64,000 nt of DNA, taken from positions 62,001 through 126,000 of the forward strand of contig JAQFVV010000986.1 in assembly GCA_028023455.1 (NCBI GenBank). The letters are read 5' to 3'. The notes under the pieces were generated by a model, which was not told the DNA's origin, did no database searches, and worked only from the letters and a program-made list of their open reading frames with translations. Position numbers and translations under genes: made by a program. Below are positions 49,701 through 64,000 of the stretch, piece after piece. This DNA comes from Epiperipatus broadwayi (lineage: Eukaryota > Onychophora > Udeonychophora > Euonychophora > Peripatidae). The stretch's first letter is position 1; every line of letters starts with the position of its first letter.

Positions 49701-52700
49701 ATATTTTGTTTCCATCAAGTATTTTCTCCATTTAGTATGTTATAATATTTTTTTCTCTGACTATATAAAGTTTTCCATTCCTTTCCATAATACGTATAGC
49801 ACTTTCATATTAGTCTTTAACTTTTTTCTTTATTCTAACATTCTGGAATTATAGTTTTAATAATGTTTTCTTTACAAAATAAACATTCTTTCTCCATCGT
49901 TATTTTTCTTGATACTAGAACGCATATTAAAATTTTGTTCATAGAGAAGTATAACTTAGTTTTAAGATAGCCCTGTAAATTTATCGTCATAAATTGTTCT
50001 TGACGACCAGCAGCTTCTCTTTCAGATTTTCACATATCGTCCCAATTGTATTCCTTTCAGTTATAAGATTAAGTTTCAGGTTGAGTACAACTAAGGTGGC
50101 ATTAAGATGATTTCCAATTATTTTCTTTCAGCAATCACTTTAAATATTTTTTCTTGTACTTCCATGTTACTGTAGGCTTTCTGGTTAAATTTGAATAAAT
50201 TTCCTGGTAAGATAAACTTAAAATTAGCAATCCATATCTCTGTAGTCAAAAATATATTATATGTTACAGAATAACTTTTAGAATAAATCCGAAATTATAA
50301 ATTTATATTACTGTTCAGCTACGATGTTAATCAGCCATAAAAATTTGTTACTTTCTCTCTCACTTACACATTACTTCTCCCGCTCTGTATAATTCTTAGA
50401 TTTTTGTCTGTTAATTTTACATCCTTTGATTGGTTAATATTTATTTTAGCGCGAACAATTTATTCATTTTATTTTGATAACAGAATGGATGTTTAAAGTT
50501 AAGAATTGATGACGTAATGTCTGGAATATTTATACCAATATTTTTTAAATTCAATTATAGTTTTATATAAAAAAAATGATCTAAGTTTTAAAATAATTAT
50601 TAAAACAATATTTAATATTTTTAACTTTCACTTTAAAGATCGATGGCAATTATATCTAGTTTTAAATTCACACAGTTTATTATTATTTTAACAAGAGTGT
50701 GTGTGAAGGCATGTAATATACGGTCACGTGTTTACTAACTTTTATCAAATGATTTTTATTTACGTCTTGGTTTAAATTACCAAAATTGATATATTTTATA
50801 AAAAATTTAGAAAATAATTTTAAAATGTAGAACTAAATATAATTCTCACCATCCCACAGTTTATTTCAAAACACAATCTATTAATTTTGATTTTTAAATA
50901 CAATTATAACATTACATTTCATTTATTTAATTTATTAGTTTTTTAGATATTATACTAAATAATTGATATACTTTTAACTATCTATAGCTGTATTATTTTA
51001 TATGGCCAGCTTTCACAACCATCAGCAATGATATTTAAGCTTTATTTAACTGTTTTCTTTTAAATAATTTATTACACTGTTACCTACCAGGTATTTTCAG
51101 CTTTAAATTGTATTATAAAATCTACTTATCCCATTATTATTTATATCTCTTACAAATATAACTTAAAATTTAAAATTTTTTAATAATTGACCTTTCTACC
51201 CTACCTATGACCTACAGACAAGGGCACAATATATAGCATATTTTTCATAGCTTATATCTCTTAAATAAAAAATCTACATGTGTTATTAACTCACACATTC
51301 ATATGTTCATTTATTTATATAACAAGATAAATATCTTTAAACCTCTAAGCAACTTCAAGAAAAATACTCATTGTATAAAATAATAATTTTAATTACCTAA
51401 TGTGATTTTATTATTTGTAAATCACATCTTTTGCAGTTTTCTGGTCCAATTTTACATAAAATCTAAAAATTAAAATACCATTCATACTACATTCAGTATA
51501 AACTAATGCACTTTAAAAAAATATTTTTTCAAAAAATTTAAGAAAAATTGTTAAGGGATTTTTTAAAATATATTAATATTGTTAGGATTCAAAAATATCA
51601 AAAAATGTAACCTTTATTACATCTTATAACTAAATTAAAATTCTAATTGTTAGTATATTTTAAATAAATAATAATAAAACTTATAGTTTCTATTTCTCTT
51701 CATAAATATCTTATATAATAAATTTAGTCAATAAACTAAGGAGTTGTTGTTGTCATGCAACAAACACCATTGAAAGCGTTTTTTTTTCTTCCAGCTCTTC
51801 CTTCCCTTGGCGTGTAAAACAAAAACACAATAATAATAATGAAATATTAAATCGACTTTTAAATATCTGCAGAAATCTTGGAAAATAATGTTAATCCATT
51901 TGATAAAGATATAAAATGCAGTAGTTTATATGTAAATCTTTTAAGAATGAGCATCATTTATCCAATAGTTGTTTCAAAATCCATTTTTAAAAACGTAAGT
52001 TGTTTCCTTCCATGTTTCAGTTTATTCGGGAACAGATGCATCACTTGTAGTTAGATTCAATAGCATGTAATCCTAGGATAAAACACTGATGTCTCTCCAT
52101 TTCCAACATATGTATTTCAATAAGCACATAAAAAATAAATAGATGAATCCAGATTTTAATACAAAAGTTACTTATTTTCAATATAACAACATCATATATT
52201 TATTATCCATTTTTTCGTCTTTTTTAAAAAAAATAAATAATTATAGTACTTAAAACGCAAGTTTTTAAATATATATACCAATATTTGTTTCTTCAACATA
52301 ACTTTCATTAAAATTATGTCCTTTATAATGGATATCTTTTTTCCCTTTAAAATATCATGACTCTTTTTAAAAAATAATGTCAATAAAATATTAAAAAGAT
52401 TTAAGAGAGAATACGAGAGATTTTATATCCTCATCTCAAATATGTCATGGAATTAACGCATAACTTATCCTTTAATCTTTTCTGATAGTTTTTCCTTGAA
52501 TTATATTGTTCAAAAGTCTTAAAATGTATAATTACAGACATGTCCATTATATAGCATATACTTCTAAATAACATCTGTGTGCAATTTTGAAATATTCTGC
52601 AAAAAAATAAAATAAATTTTTATATAGCACTGGGAAAAATTGTGCTTTAATAATTATTCGGTCTTTTCTCTCAAATCTTCCCATAATAACAGCAATAAGT

Positions 52701-54247
52701 TTATGTTCCATGATTTATTATTAAATTCTAATTAAGCTTCTAAATAGTGACTGGCAGAAAATTTATCAAGTTATTCGCACATATTTAGTTATACTAAATA
52801 TCAATTTAATCTTTTTTTGTTTACTTTTATGGAAGAATATTATATTAAAACTTTAAAATACTTGAAGATTAACAAACTGTTACTACTTCAAAAAATAATA
52901 ATTTTAAAATAATAAGACGAACCATAAGGTTAACTAAAAGATTAACTATCAAACAATTTATCAGACTACTAATAATTTTATTAACATAGTTTTATACCTG
53001 CTTTAAAAAAAAAAAAAAACAATTTTTGATTGGTTGATTCATCACATAATTGTAACTTCATTTACATATTTGTCAATTATAAATTTAAAAAATCAGAAAT
53101 AAAGTTATGAGCCATCATTTTAATTTAATACCATAAGAAATGTTTAATTCTCAATTAATTTTATAATTATATTAAACCAACCAAATATTTTAAAATGACA
53201 TATTTTAATAATTCTTCACAAATTTAACAAATATTTAATAAAAATGTATCCATTTTTAGTTTATCTTTACCAATTTAAAATATTTTTTAAAACTAATTAA
53301 ATAATATTCTCTATTTATTTTTATCATGTACAAATGCCTCAATTTTATTAACAATTTTATAGAGTAATTAAAAACTTTCTCTTAAAAAACTTTGAAGCAT
53401 CGCACACACATATCAATCATGTGACCTGTTTATTCAAGACAAATGTTGCAATTTTTTAATTTACTGTCTGAAATTAACTGAATAAATATTTAATTGCAAG
53501 AATATTATATTAAAGAAAAATATTAAATACAATAATAAAAATTTGGAATAATACATTTTGACTTTTTTAACATTACTAAAATTAAAATATATAATACACT
53601 ATAAAAAAAATTAAAAGACTGAAGTGAAGTTGGGCTGGACATATTGCTAGAAGAGATGATAATAGATGGACAATTGCAATTTTAAACTGGATTCCAAGAG
53701 ATTGTAAAAGACCCAGAAAGAGACCACATGCGAGACGGATGGATAAAATAAGAAAGTGTGCAGGGGTGATGTGGAGAAGAGAAGCTAAAGATCGGAGAAG
53801 ATGGATTAAACTTGGAGAGACCTTTATCCTGCAGTGGATTGATAATGGTTGATGATGATGATGAAAAATTAAAACTTTAATAAATAATTTTATATAATTT
53901 AAACATAATTTAAACGATAAATTTAATAGATTATTTGAATATTAAACATTATATTAAAATTAATGGTTTCCAATGCTTGTTTAACAAGCTGTTCGATGCA
54001 TTTTTTATTTATAACTATGACCATATATTCCTTCCATACAATATTAACTTATTATGCTTTTTATTCTACAATTTAAATGTTTAAAATAGCTTTTATATAT
54101 TCTTTAACTACTTATAAATTCATATGAACAAATTTTATGTCCCTATAAACATTATTATGATAATGATAAAACTTATAATTATTTTAATTTTTTTTTTTTT
54201 TTAAAAAAAAGCCTTTTAACACATTTTGCTCTAATGAAAAGGGTACA
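46719..54247. other. AT-rich interval bounded by TGTACCC / GGGTACA at (TA)n runs
   Basis: The left junction reads (TA)n-TGTACCCTCC, the right one AAAAGGGTACA-(TA)n. The 8-bp ends (TGTACCCT) are inverted matches of the type seen at 17076/19823. Over 7.5 kb no transposon protein is recognised; ORFs reach only 86 codons. It holds an RTE tail at 53608-53872. It may be one large non-coding element or two unrelated junctions. Otherwise this interval is featureless A/T sequence. Confidence 0.2.
53608..53872 (+). mobile_element. RTE-type LINE 3' tail (5'-truncated copy 2)
   Basis: Translates to IKRLK, a stop, then SWAGHIARRDDNRWTIAILN, with IPRDCKRPRKRPHARR and WIKLGETFILQWIDNG following. It ends in GATGATGATGATG. 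This copy retains more of the reading frame at its end than the one at 34608. Both copies begin at nearly the same base, after an A-rich run. Confidence 0.8.
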
Positions 54248-55559
54248 ATATATATATATATATATAATTTTAAAGAAACACTTTTATTCCTGTAAATGCA
54301 CTAAAAATAAAAATACAATTACAATTTGCTAAAAAGTAAAAAAAAACAAAAACATTTCTTCAGATTTCCGATAATTATATATATATATATAGTTGTTAAA
54401 ATAAAAGGACAATAGAGTGGCAAGGTTTTAAAATGTTTTATATTTTTTCTGATCATTAGCACATTGCACACCTTTTTTCATCACATAATAAAATAGTATG
54501 AAAATTGAAAAAAATAAAATTTTAATACATTTCATTTTTTATTTTTTTAATCCATTTATGTAAATAATTTTTTTTTTTAATTTTTTTCAGCATGTAAAAA
54601 AAAATCAGGATGAGAAAAACATCCTGGCTGTGTGTAACCCATCCCTTCTTCTTTTTAAATAATTTTTTATCTTTTTTTGTAGTTTTATTTATTTTGATAA
54701 AGTTTAATACTACATAAATCGGTTTAATATTTATCATATTTATAAGTATTCATCAAAAATATTTTAATCTATGGAAATATATATATATATATTTAAACAA
54801 GACATTTATTTTATATAGTGCGATGTTTTTTTTATATATATAAACTGTAATACCAATAAGCCAATAAGCTAATGCACATGAGCTTTGTAGATGTCACTAT
54901 ATAAATGAATACTCCCACTTTTTTAAACACAAGATAATGTATTTGGGAAAAGATAGAATGAATCCATCTAACTTTTCGACCCAAACCTATATATATATGG
55001 GAAAATCTTAAGTGTTTGAAAATGAGAGTGTGAAGTTGTTAATTGATCACTTTAAATTACTTTTCGATACGTCATTCTTAGTAAATTAAACATATGTAAA
55101 CAAGACATTTATTTTATATAGCTTGATGTTTTTTTTTAAAGACTGTAATATAATGCATACATGTTAATTAATGAAATATAATTCTTTACATATTTATGTC
55201 ATTATTGATTTTCATATTGAACTTGCATTTAAATAAATTGAAAAAGTTAAATGTTTACACTGAATTCTGTAACTTAAAATATAAGGAATGCATAACTAGG
55301 TGCATGTTATGGATTAGGTGTGATGTCTACCATGTCTAAAAATAAGTCATATCTCAAATTATATTTGTGCTTATTCTATATGTATTGGTATATTATTAAA
55401 TTATTTGGTTGTTTATCTATGCATGCACAAACATAGTACCATTAAATGCTACTATTATATCATGAGCAACTTAAAAAAATATTGATCATTTAATTATAAT
55501 CATCAGCTAATTTTATTTTTTGCCCTCATATTTTTAATATCTTATTGTGAAGCTATACA
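54248..55559. other. AT-rich spacer with dispersed repeats
   Basis: (TA)n runs near 54248, 54377, 54779 and 54990. It carries the two copies (54802-54892, 55097-55152) of the repeat that flanks the giant palindrome. No gene is seen. Confidence 0.55.
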
Positions 55560-56801
<1,242 letters not shown>

Positions 56802-56952
56802 ACTGATTTATGCACATACAAATTACTGTGGAAGAGGACTAGTCTCATATCTTTTAAATATTTATTAACAGAAGTTTGCATATCTATTTTAGAGTACAAG
56901 TGTGAAGAGTTTATTTTTCATATATATATATATATAAGTGTGAAGAATATAT

Positions 56953-56993
<41 letters not shown>

Positions 56994-58285
56994 TGAGGGA
57001 TATTTCTAATATATAAATACATCAACATGTTAACAGATTTATATCACTTAACTATTAGTCTTTCTGTATTTTTTATATGTATAAATACATATTTATATAA
57101 ATTATCATTTACCTATTTAATTAGTAGTGTAATTTAACAACATTTTTTTATTTGCAGATAACACTTTGTGTGAGGAGACATTATTCAGTTGATAAAAAAT
57201 ATTACTTGATTAACAGAATATATTCATGTATTAAAAAAAATAAACACTTGTAATTTTAAATCGAATTATTTGTACATATATTATTTGCTATTCATAATAA
57301 ACTTAATAATATAAGCTTGGGCTTCAATTTTTGAGAAATTATTATAAAATCAAAATATATTTTTCTCATAAGCAACATATAGATTGTGCCCATTCCAATT
57401 TAGCCTGTGGCTAAATTGCAATAACGTGATTAAAATAAAAACAAAAAAATCTTCATTACATTTTCTTGTATAGAAAGGGAAGTATAGAAAGGGAAGCTCA
57501 CCCAATTTTAAATTCTACATGATCAAGTTCCCATAAGCCTAGAACAGAAAGAGAGTGGGGGAAAATATTTATGCTCTTTGTTTTTTATTGATAAAACCAA
57601 ACGAGTAATATATACCTTGAATTATTTAATAGTTATCTTTAAAAGTTAAAAATAAAAAATATATAAACAGTCGTCTGTGGATGCAAACTATTCAGTTAGT
57701 CATTTTCTGATTTTGATTATTAAATGTCTTCAAAATTATTCTATATTTACTAAATTCTGCTATTTTTTCTGTAACAATAATTTAAGTCTAATAGTTTTAA
57801 TAATTTGGTTTTGAATATTAAGTTATAGTTTGTAAAATCATTCAGATAATTTTTGAGAGGCAGGTTTTTCAGAATATCTGAATATCTGAGTGTGTGCCTT
57901 TATTTTACCTAAATAAACTTACAGTTATACATATATTGAAAGAAAGATTTTTGTTAAAATTATTTTATGATTTCTTATGAAGAACTCTATTGTTGTAAAG
58001 AATTATATTATATGCTAATTAGTATAATAAGAGTAGAATTTCAGTTGACCAGTCCAACTGTTATTCTTTTTTCAGAGCTAATTGAAAAAGATCAAGTTTA
58101 TGAGGCTAGACTTGAGAAAAAAAGGGGAATGCTCTTAAGGTAATGAATTCCTTCCAGACCAGTCAACTAGTTAATTACTAAGAAATCATATTAGTTTGGT
58201 TTTCTTAGGAACAGTAAATTTAAAATAGATTGTTGATTTTAATTAGATGGTTTCCCTAATAAAAATCAGCCTAATGGCAGGCTAA

Positions 58286-58326
<41 letters not shown>

Positions 58327-59794
58327 AATAAATATATATATATTTGTTTGTGGCAATCCAGCCATCCATTAATCAATGCACACCTGAAGAGTTTGAGTCA
58401 AAAGTATTTCACACCTTGTGACTGATTGTGCAAAATAAGATAGAAGAAACTGATTGCTCACCTATGTTTTAAATAGAAGAAACTTATTGCTCACCTATAT
58501 TTTAAATCTAAAATAAAAATAAGTAGAATGTTAAAATGTGTCAAATCATGCTAGTTCAGTTATGCCATTGACTGAGTTTAAACTCCAGCAGAAATTATAC
58601 ATATAAGAAATACAGCAGATATCTGTGGTTTACTATAAATAAGTATGCTAAAAGAAATGAAGAAATAATTCCAATATCAAATGGTTCCTATGGAAGCAAG
58701 TAATTTCACCATCATCATCACAGTAAAATAATTGCAAGCCCAAGACAAAAAAGAATAGGACTGTTCTTGTAAACCATTGTAATTGGTAAATATACACATG
58801 TTACAGATTAGTGTTTGTGGCTGCTGCCAAATTTATAAACATTCAACAAGATGAAATTGAGTTCTTGGAAAGTGCATGCCTCAAGAAAGTAAAAGAAGGA
58901 CTGGTATTATGAATTTTAATTTTATATATATTGAAACAAGCATGCTGTTTCACATGTGTGTGTATTCTAAAAACTATTTCACCCTCCCACCTTAAAAAAC
59001 AGCAGATGTATAAAAAAGTCAATCATATTTTTTCTAGAAAAATATAGCAAAAAGTTTAGTTTACTACGTTACAAGAAAATCATTATTTTCTATAATTGAG
59101 AAAAGAAAATAATAAAGATAAATCATTATTGATTTTATAATTTTAAATTACAATATAATTTAAATATATCACCTGCATTTATTTAAAGCTGGCATTTATT
59201 AAAAATATTACATTTTTAATTTTTGGAATGATGTTTTTGAATAAAGTGTGATAATAGCTTGAGGCAGTCTTAATAAATTGGAAAACATGAACTAATGCTT
59301 ATAATCTGTTATCTATCCTGCTAAAAGTAGATTGTCCAATCCTTAAAAAGATATCAAACCAGGTACATTGGGATAGGCTGCTTAATCAATCCAAGAATCA
59401 GAATATATATAGTCGAGTTGCAAGTCAGAGCAAATTTTGAAAAAGTTTTTTCAAAGAGAGTTTTTTTACGAGATCAAATAGTTATTTTTTTTCAAAGAGA
59501 TATTTTTCAAGTAGATGTTAAAGAAGAATTTTAAAAAAAGATTTTAGTTTTAAAAAGATATTAAGAGCAGTTAAAGAACCACTGTTAATAATGGAAAAAG
59601 AAAACATTATTAAGGAAATTATAACAATGGAAGGCTAAACCAACAGCATTTCTTCATCAAGCCATGATTTTCCAAGATTTTCCTGGGTAGATAGACATCA
59701 TGGAAAGCCAAGCTGAAATAAAAAGGCCCCCTTTTTGATGGGACAAAGTGGATATCAGGAAGGTAGCAATTTTATAAATAGTTAATACTTATAT
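56802..59794. other. AT-rich stretch with no recognisable gene
   Basis: Holds (TA)n runs at about 56922-56988 and 58288-58346 and a 33-bp duplication at 58441-58506 (TAGAAGAAAC...GCTCACCTAT). No family-like ORF. Confidence 0.55.
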
Positions 59795-60095
59795 GGGTTT
59801 ATAAAAGACAAACAAAATGTCTTTCTTAGAAAATAAAAAAAATATGAATAAAAATAGCTATGTAAAAATATGTTTATTAATAATAAATTGTAAATGCTAG
59901 ATGTCTTAAATGTCAATCAAAAAGGCATTTTAATCAATATTTATATATGTTTATAAAAGGTAAAACAAAACATCTTTCTTAAAAAAGAAAAAGAAAATTA
60001 TGAATAAATTTAGCTATGGAAATATGTTTTATTAAAGATAAATTATAAATACTAAAATACCTATAATCAAAATGCATTTTTAATAAGGATTGACT
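59795..60095. repeat. Diverged tandem repeat, about 152-bp period
   Basis: CAAACAAAATGTCTTTCTTAG near 59810 recurs as AAAACAAAACATCTTTCTTA near 59962. The following sequence (ATGAATAAAxxTAGCTATG, ATATGTTT, AAATTGTAAAT) repeats in order. Confidence 0.75.
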
Positions 60096-60309
60096 TCTCT
60101 ACAGATACATTTGAATTAAAATAAACTAAAAAATGAATACTTATAAAGATTGATATTATAGATTTACAAATAAATATACCTAGAAGAGTCAAGCTATTAC
60201 ATATAACTCTAACTGGCTAATAAATAAATGCAGCTGCTGATCAACTTATATGAAGAAATACACATCTGTGGCAGACCAAATAATAATGATTATGCTATAT
60301 CACTAAATA

Positions 60310-60790
60310 AAAATTACAAATACTTACATGCATCTTGATGGTATATAAATAAAATAATGAAAGACTATATGAATTATAAATGCTTACCTGCATATTGATA
60401 TTATGTGAAGAAAGTAATGAAACTTATGCACATATATGCACATTTACACTGACTGGAATATGGATAATCCACAAACCAAGAATTGTTTACATTACTTGTT
60501 TGATAAATAAAATAAAATAATGAAAGACTACATGGATCATAAATGCTTACCTGCATATTGGTATTATGTGAAGAAAGTAATGAAACTTATGCACATAGAT
60601 GCACATTTACACTGACTGGACTATGGATAATCCACAAACCAAGAATTGTTTACATTACTTGTTTGATAAATAAAATAAAATAATGAAGTACTATAAAAAT
60701 TACAAATGCTTACATGAATCTTGATTGTATACAAAGAAAATAATGAAACTTATGAGCACCAATGTACATTGATACTTGACTGAATTATAG
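60310..60790. repeat. Tandem array, about 163-bp period
   Basis: ATAAAATAATGAA followed by AATTATAAATGCTTAC, GAAAGTAATGAAACTTATG, GCACATTTACACTGACTGGA and CCAAGAATTGTTTAC recur, with units aligned at 60358, 60521 and 60683 (163 and 162 bp). The first two full units are nearly identical; the third is diverged and a short partial unit precedes the array. Confidence 0.9.
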
Positions 60791-60969
60791 AAACCTTACA
60801 GATCTGGAATAGCTCATCTTACCTATTTATCTGCCTAAAAAGGATGTACAGATATGGAATAAAGAGTGGAAAAATATTCATGCAGTATTGGTAGATGTCT
60901 ACTAGATAAAAGACCCTTTGAATTCTTTACCTAAGATAAATCAAATTGAGCCTTCATTTGAAATGAAGG

Positions 60970-61110
60970 ATGAACTTTATTAGAATGACTTGTAAATGAA
61001 CTTTTGATCAACAAACTGCTTCTAACCTTTTCAGAAATGAACTAAAATGAGTCATCACATGGATATGAATGAACTTTGTTAGAATCACTTGCAAATGAAT
61101 TTGTTAAATG
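60970..61110. repeat. Duplication at 99-bp spacing
   Basis: ATGAACTTTATTAGAATGAC (60970) recurs as ATGAACTTTGTTAGAATCAC (61069), each followed by TTGYAAATGAAYTT. Confidence 0.75.
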
Positions 61111-61480
61111 AAATTGTTGTTACCTAAACTTAATTTTAATTATCCAGTTGTTCAATTCTATTTTTTTGTTATTGCATCACTCATCATTCAGTGCACTTGT
61201 TCATGAGAATCTCACGCCTCCTGAGCTATGTCTGGCATAACTAGACCTAGCTAAGTCAGGTTGTAGTGAGATGAAACTCTAGTGGTGCCATTTGGAAAAC
61301 CAAACATAGAAATGTCTAGATGCCAGTCTCTATGGTGCTACATTCTCTGATGAGCAGGGAATATTGTTGAAGGGAGGGTTAACATCTGCATTGGGGAATG
61401 CCAATCGATAGTTCCTTTCTGCAACATGCTCATCAGGAAATTGTTACAACTGAAGTAATAAAAGGGTTGTATACGGGCCC

Positions 61481-61565
61481 GGTTACAATATATATATATG
61501 AATATGATTATATCAGTGACTATTAATATATATATATGAATATGATATATATCAGTGACTATTAA
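61481..61565. repeat. GGTTACA-(TA)n junction with about 39-bp duplication
   Basis: CCCGGTTACA abuts (TA)n at 61481. A unit of (TA)n-GAATATGAT...ATCAGTGACTATTAA then occurs twice (to 61526 and 61565). This mirrors the CCCGTTACAA-(TA)n duplication at 3591. Confidence 0.8.
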
Positions 61566-63479
<1,914 letters not shown>

Positions 63480-63564
63480 TGAAATGAAGATTTTCACAGG
63501 TTGCATGTATAAAAGACATATTTTGCAGGTTCATCCGTGTTAAAAAAAATTTAAATATTGATAT

Positions 63565-63602
63565 TCCGACATTTCGACTTGATCACACAAGTCATCCACT
63601 GG
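63565..63602 (-). ncRNA. Decayed hammerhead-like motif of the Penelope remnant
   Basis: On the minus strand: GGATGA, then a stem GACTTG-loop-CAAGTC (63593-63576), then GAAATGTC. It resembles the palindrome's core, but the first box (TGGATGA for CTGANGA) has changed, so it is probably inactive. Confidence 0.3.
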
Positions 63603-63660
63603 GTAATAAAAGGTAGAAAGATGGTTGTAGAGGTGCTACAATCACTGATTCGAATAAATG

Positions 63661-63903
63661 TTAAAGTCCCACCAATAGCAAAAATGTTAAATTTAAGAAT
63701 GTTTTAAAAAAATCTTTCCAAGTAGGAGGAAGTTTGCATGTATCATCTTGCTTATTGATACAATCTGGCCTTTTAATTATCTCAATGGCTTCTCTAATTT
63801 TGCACTGGTAGATATTATCACATCTGGATATGATCCTGGTACTAGAAAAATCAATTTTATGACCCGAAACTATAGTATGGAATGAGAGGGCTATCAATAT
63901 CAA
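63661..63903 (-). pseudogene. Penelope-like protein, C-terminal GIY-YIG endonuclease region (fragment)
   Basis: An 80-codon minus-strand ORF. Visible pattern: HTIVSGHKIDFSSTRII, then KIREAIEIIKRPDCIN (with the conserved Glu after Arg), then KLPPTWKDFF. This order is characteristic of the end of the Penelope-like endonuclease, which follows the reverse transcriptase. The nominal start Met lies inside the inverted terminal repeat, so the true protein was longer and is truncated here. The GIY-YIG motif itself is missing. Confidence 0.8.
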
Positions 63904-63960
63904 TATTTAAATTTTTTTTAACACAGATGAACCCGCAAAATATGACTTATATATATATAT

Positions 63961-63968
63961 TGTAATGG
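63961..63968. other. TGTAATGG junction after (TA)n
   Basis: TGTAATGG follows (TA)n, as at 20246. It is probably the start of another (TA)n-nested repeat that runs off the window. Confidence 0.4.
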
Positions 63969-64000
63969 TCAGATTTGTCTATCTCACTAACACCCTGCAG

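Larger units (their letters stand above)
63514..63949 (-). mobile_element. Penelope-like element remnant with inverted ends
   Basis: The ends 63514-63565 and 63896-63949 are inverted copies (AGACATATTTTGCAGGTTCA... and its reverse complement) lying next to TA-rich DNA. Between them, on the minus strand, lies the C-terminal part of a Penelope-like protein followed by a hammerhead-like remnant. Penelope-like elements often carry terminal repeats in inverted or tandem arrangement and 5' truncation, which fits this piece. Confidence 0.75.

Overview
This window is strongly AT-rich, repeat-dominated eukaryotic DNA, almost certainly from a metazoan. No rRNA, tRNA, CRISPR or operon structure is visible, and no intact host gene can be supported. 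What is recognisable is the remains of several retrotransposon and DNA-transposon families, very long microsatellites, tandem arrays and striking palindromes. The mix (Penelope-like element, I/R1/Jockey-type LINE, RTE-type LINE tail, GTF2IRD2/ZBED-like hAT, (ATT)n, (TATC)n and (TA)n tracts) would suit an invertebrate such as a cephalopod mollusc, but that is an impression, not proof.

Layout. 0-8 kb: compound ATT microsatellite, AT-rich sequence, a small hairpin element and a long (TATC)n tract. 8.3-14.06 kb: a broken but nearly full-length plus-strand LINE (Gag-like ORF1 with zinc knuckles, endonuclease, reverse transcriptase, C-terminal zinc motif, short TAA tail). 14.85-20.6 kb: a cluster of elements separated by short (TA)n runs. 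It holds a ~2.2 kb candidate, two ~1.37 kb copies head to head forming a 2.75 kb foldback, a 241-bp near-perfect palindrome carrying a hammerhead-like core typical of Penelope-like elements, and a small hairpin. 22.7-24.15 kb: array of ~420-bp units ending in an inverted piece. 25.2-27.4 kb: minus-strand hAT transposase relic with one terminal inverted repeat. 27.75-27.98 kb: one uncertain exon candidate. 29.4-31.4 kb: a second, diverged copy of the LINE ORF1.

32.1-37.27 kb: a huge palindrome with arms of about 2.4 kb. Each arm carries the same ~70-residue ORF in mirror image and an array of ~59-bp CACGTG-containing repeats, and an RTE 3' tail sits at the centre. 40.6-41.6 kb: second locus of the ~420-bp array. 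42.2-45 kb: two (TAA)n-tailed retroposon 3' ends with three successive unrelated tandem arrays between them. 45-55.5 kb: AT-rich, essentially featureless except a second RTE tail at 53.6 kb. 55.56-56.80 kb: a 1.24-kb compound tetranucleotide tract. 59.8-61.5 kb: short tandem duplications. 63.5-63.95 kb: Penelope-like remnant (C-terminal GIY-YIG endonuclease region) with inverted ends and a ribozyme-like remnant.

The best candidate for something undescribed is a set of elements with TGTAAC...GTTACA (or TGTACC...GGTACA) ends lying directly inside (TA)n runs, two of which form a head-to-head inverted dimer. The second is the 5.1-kb mirror-image palindrome. No genes here can be shown to act together as a pathway.
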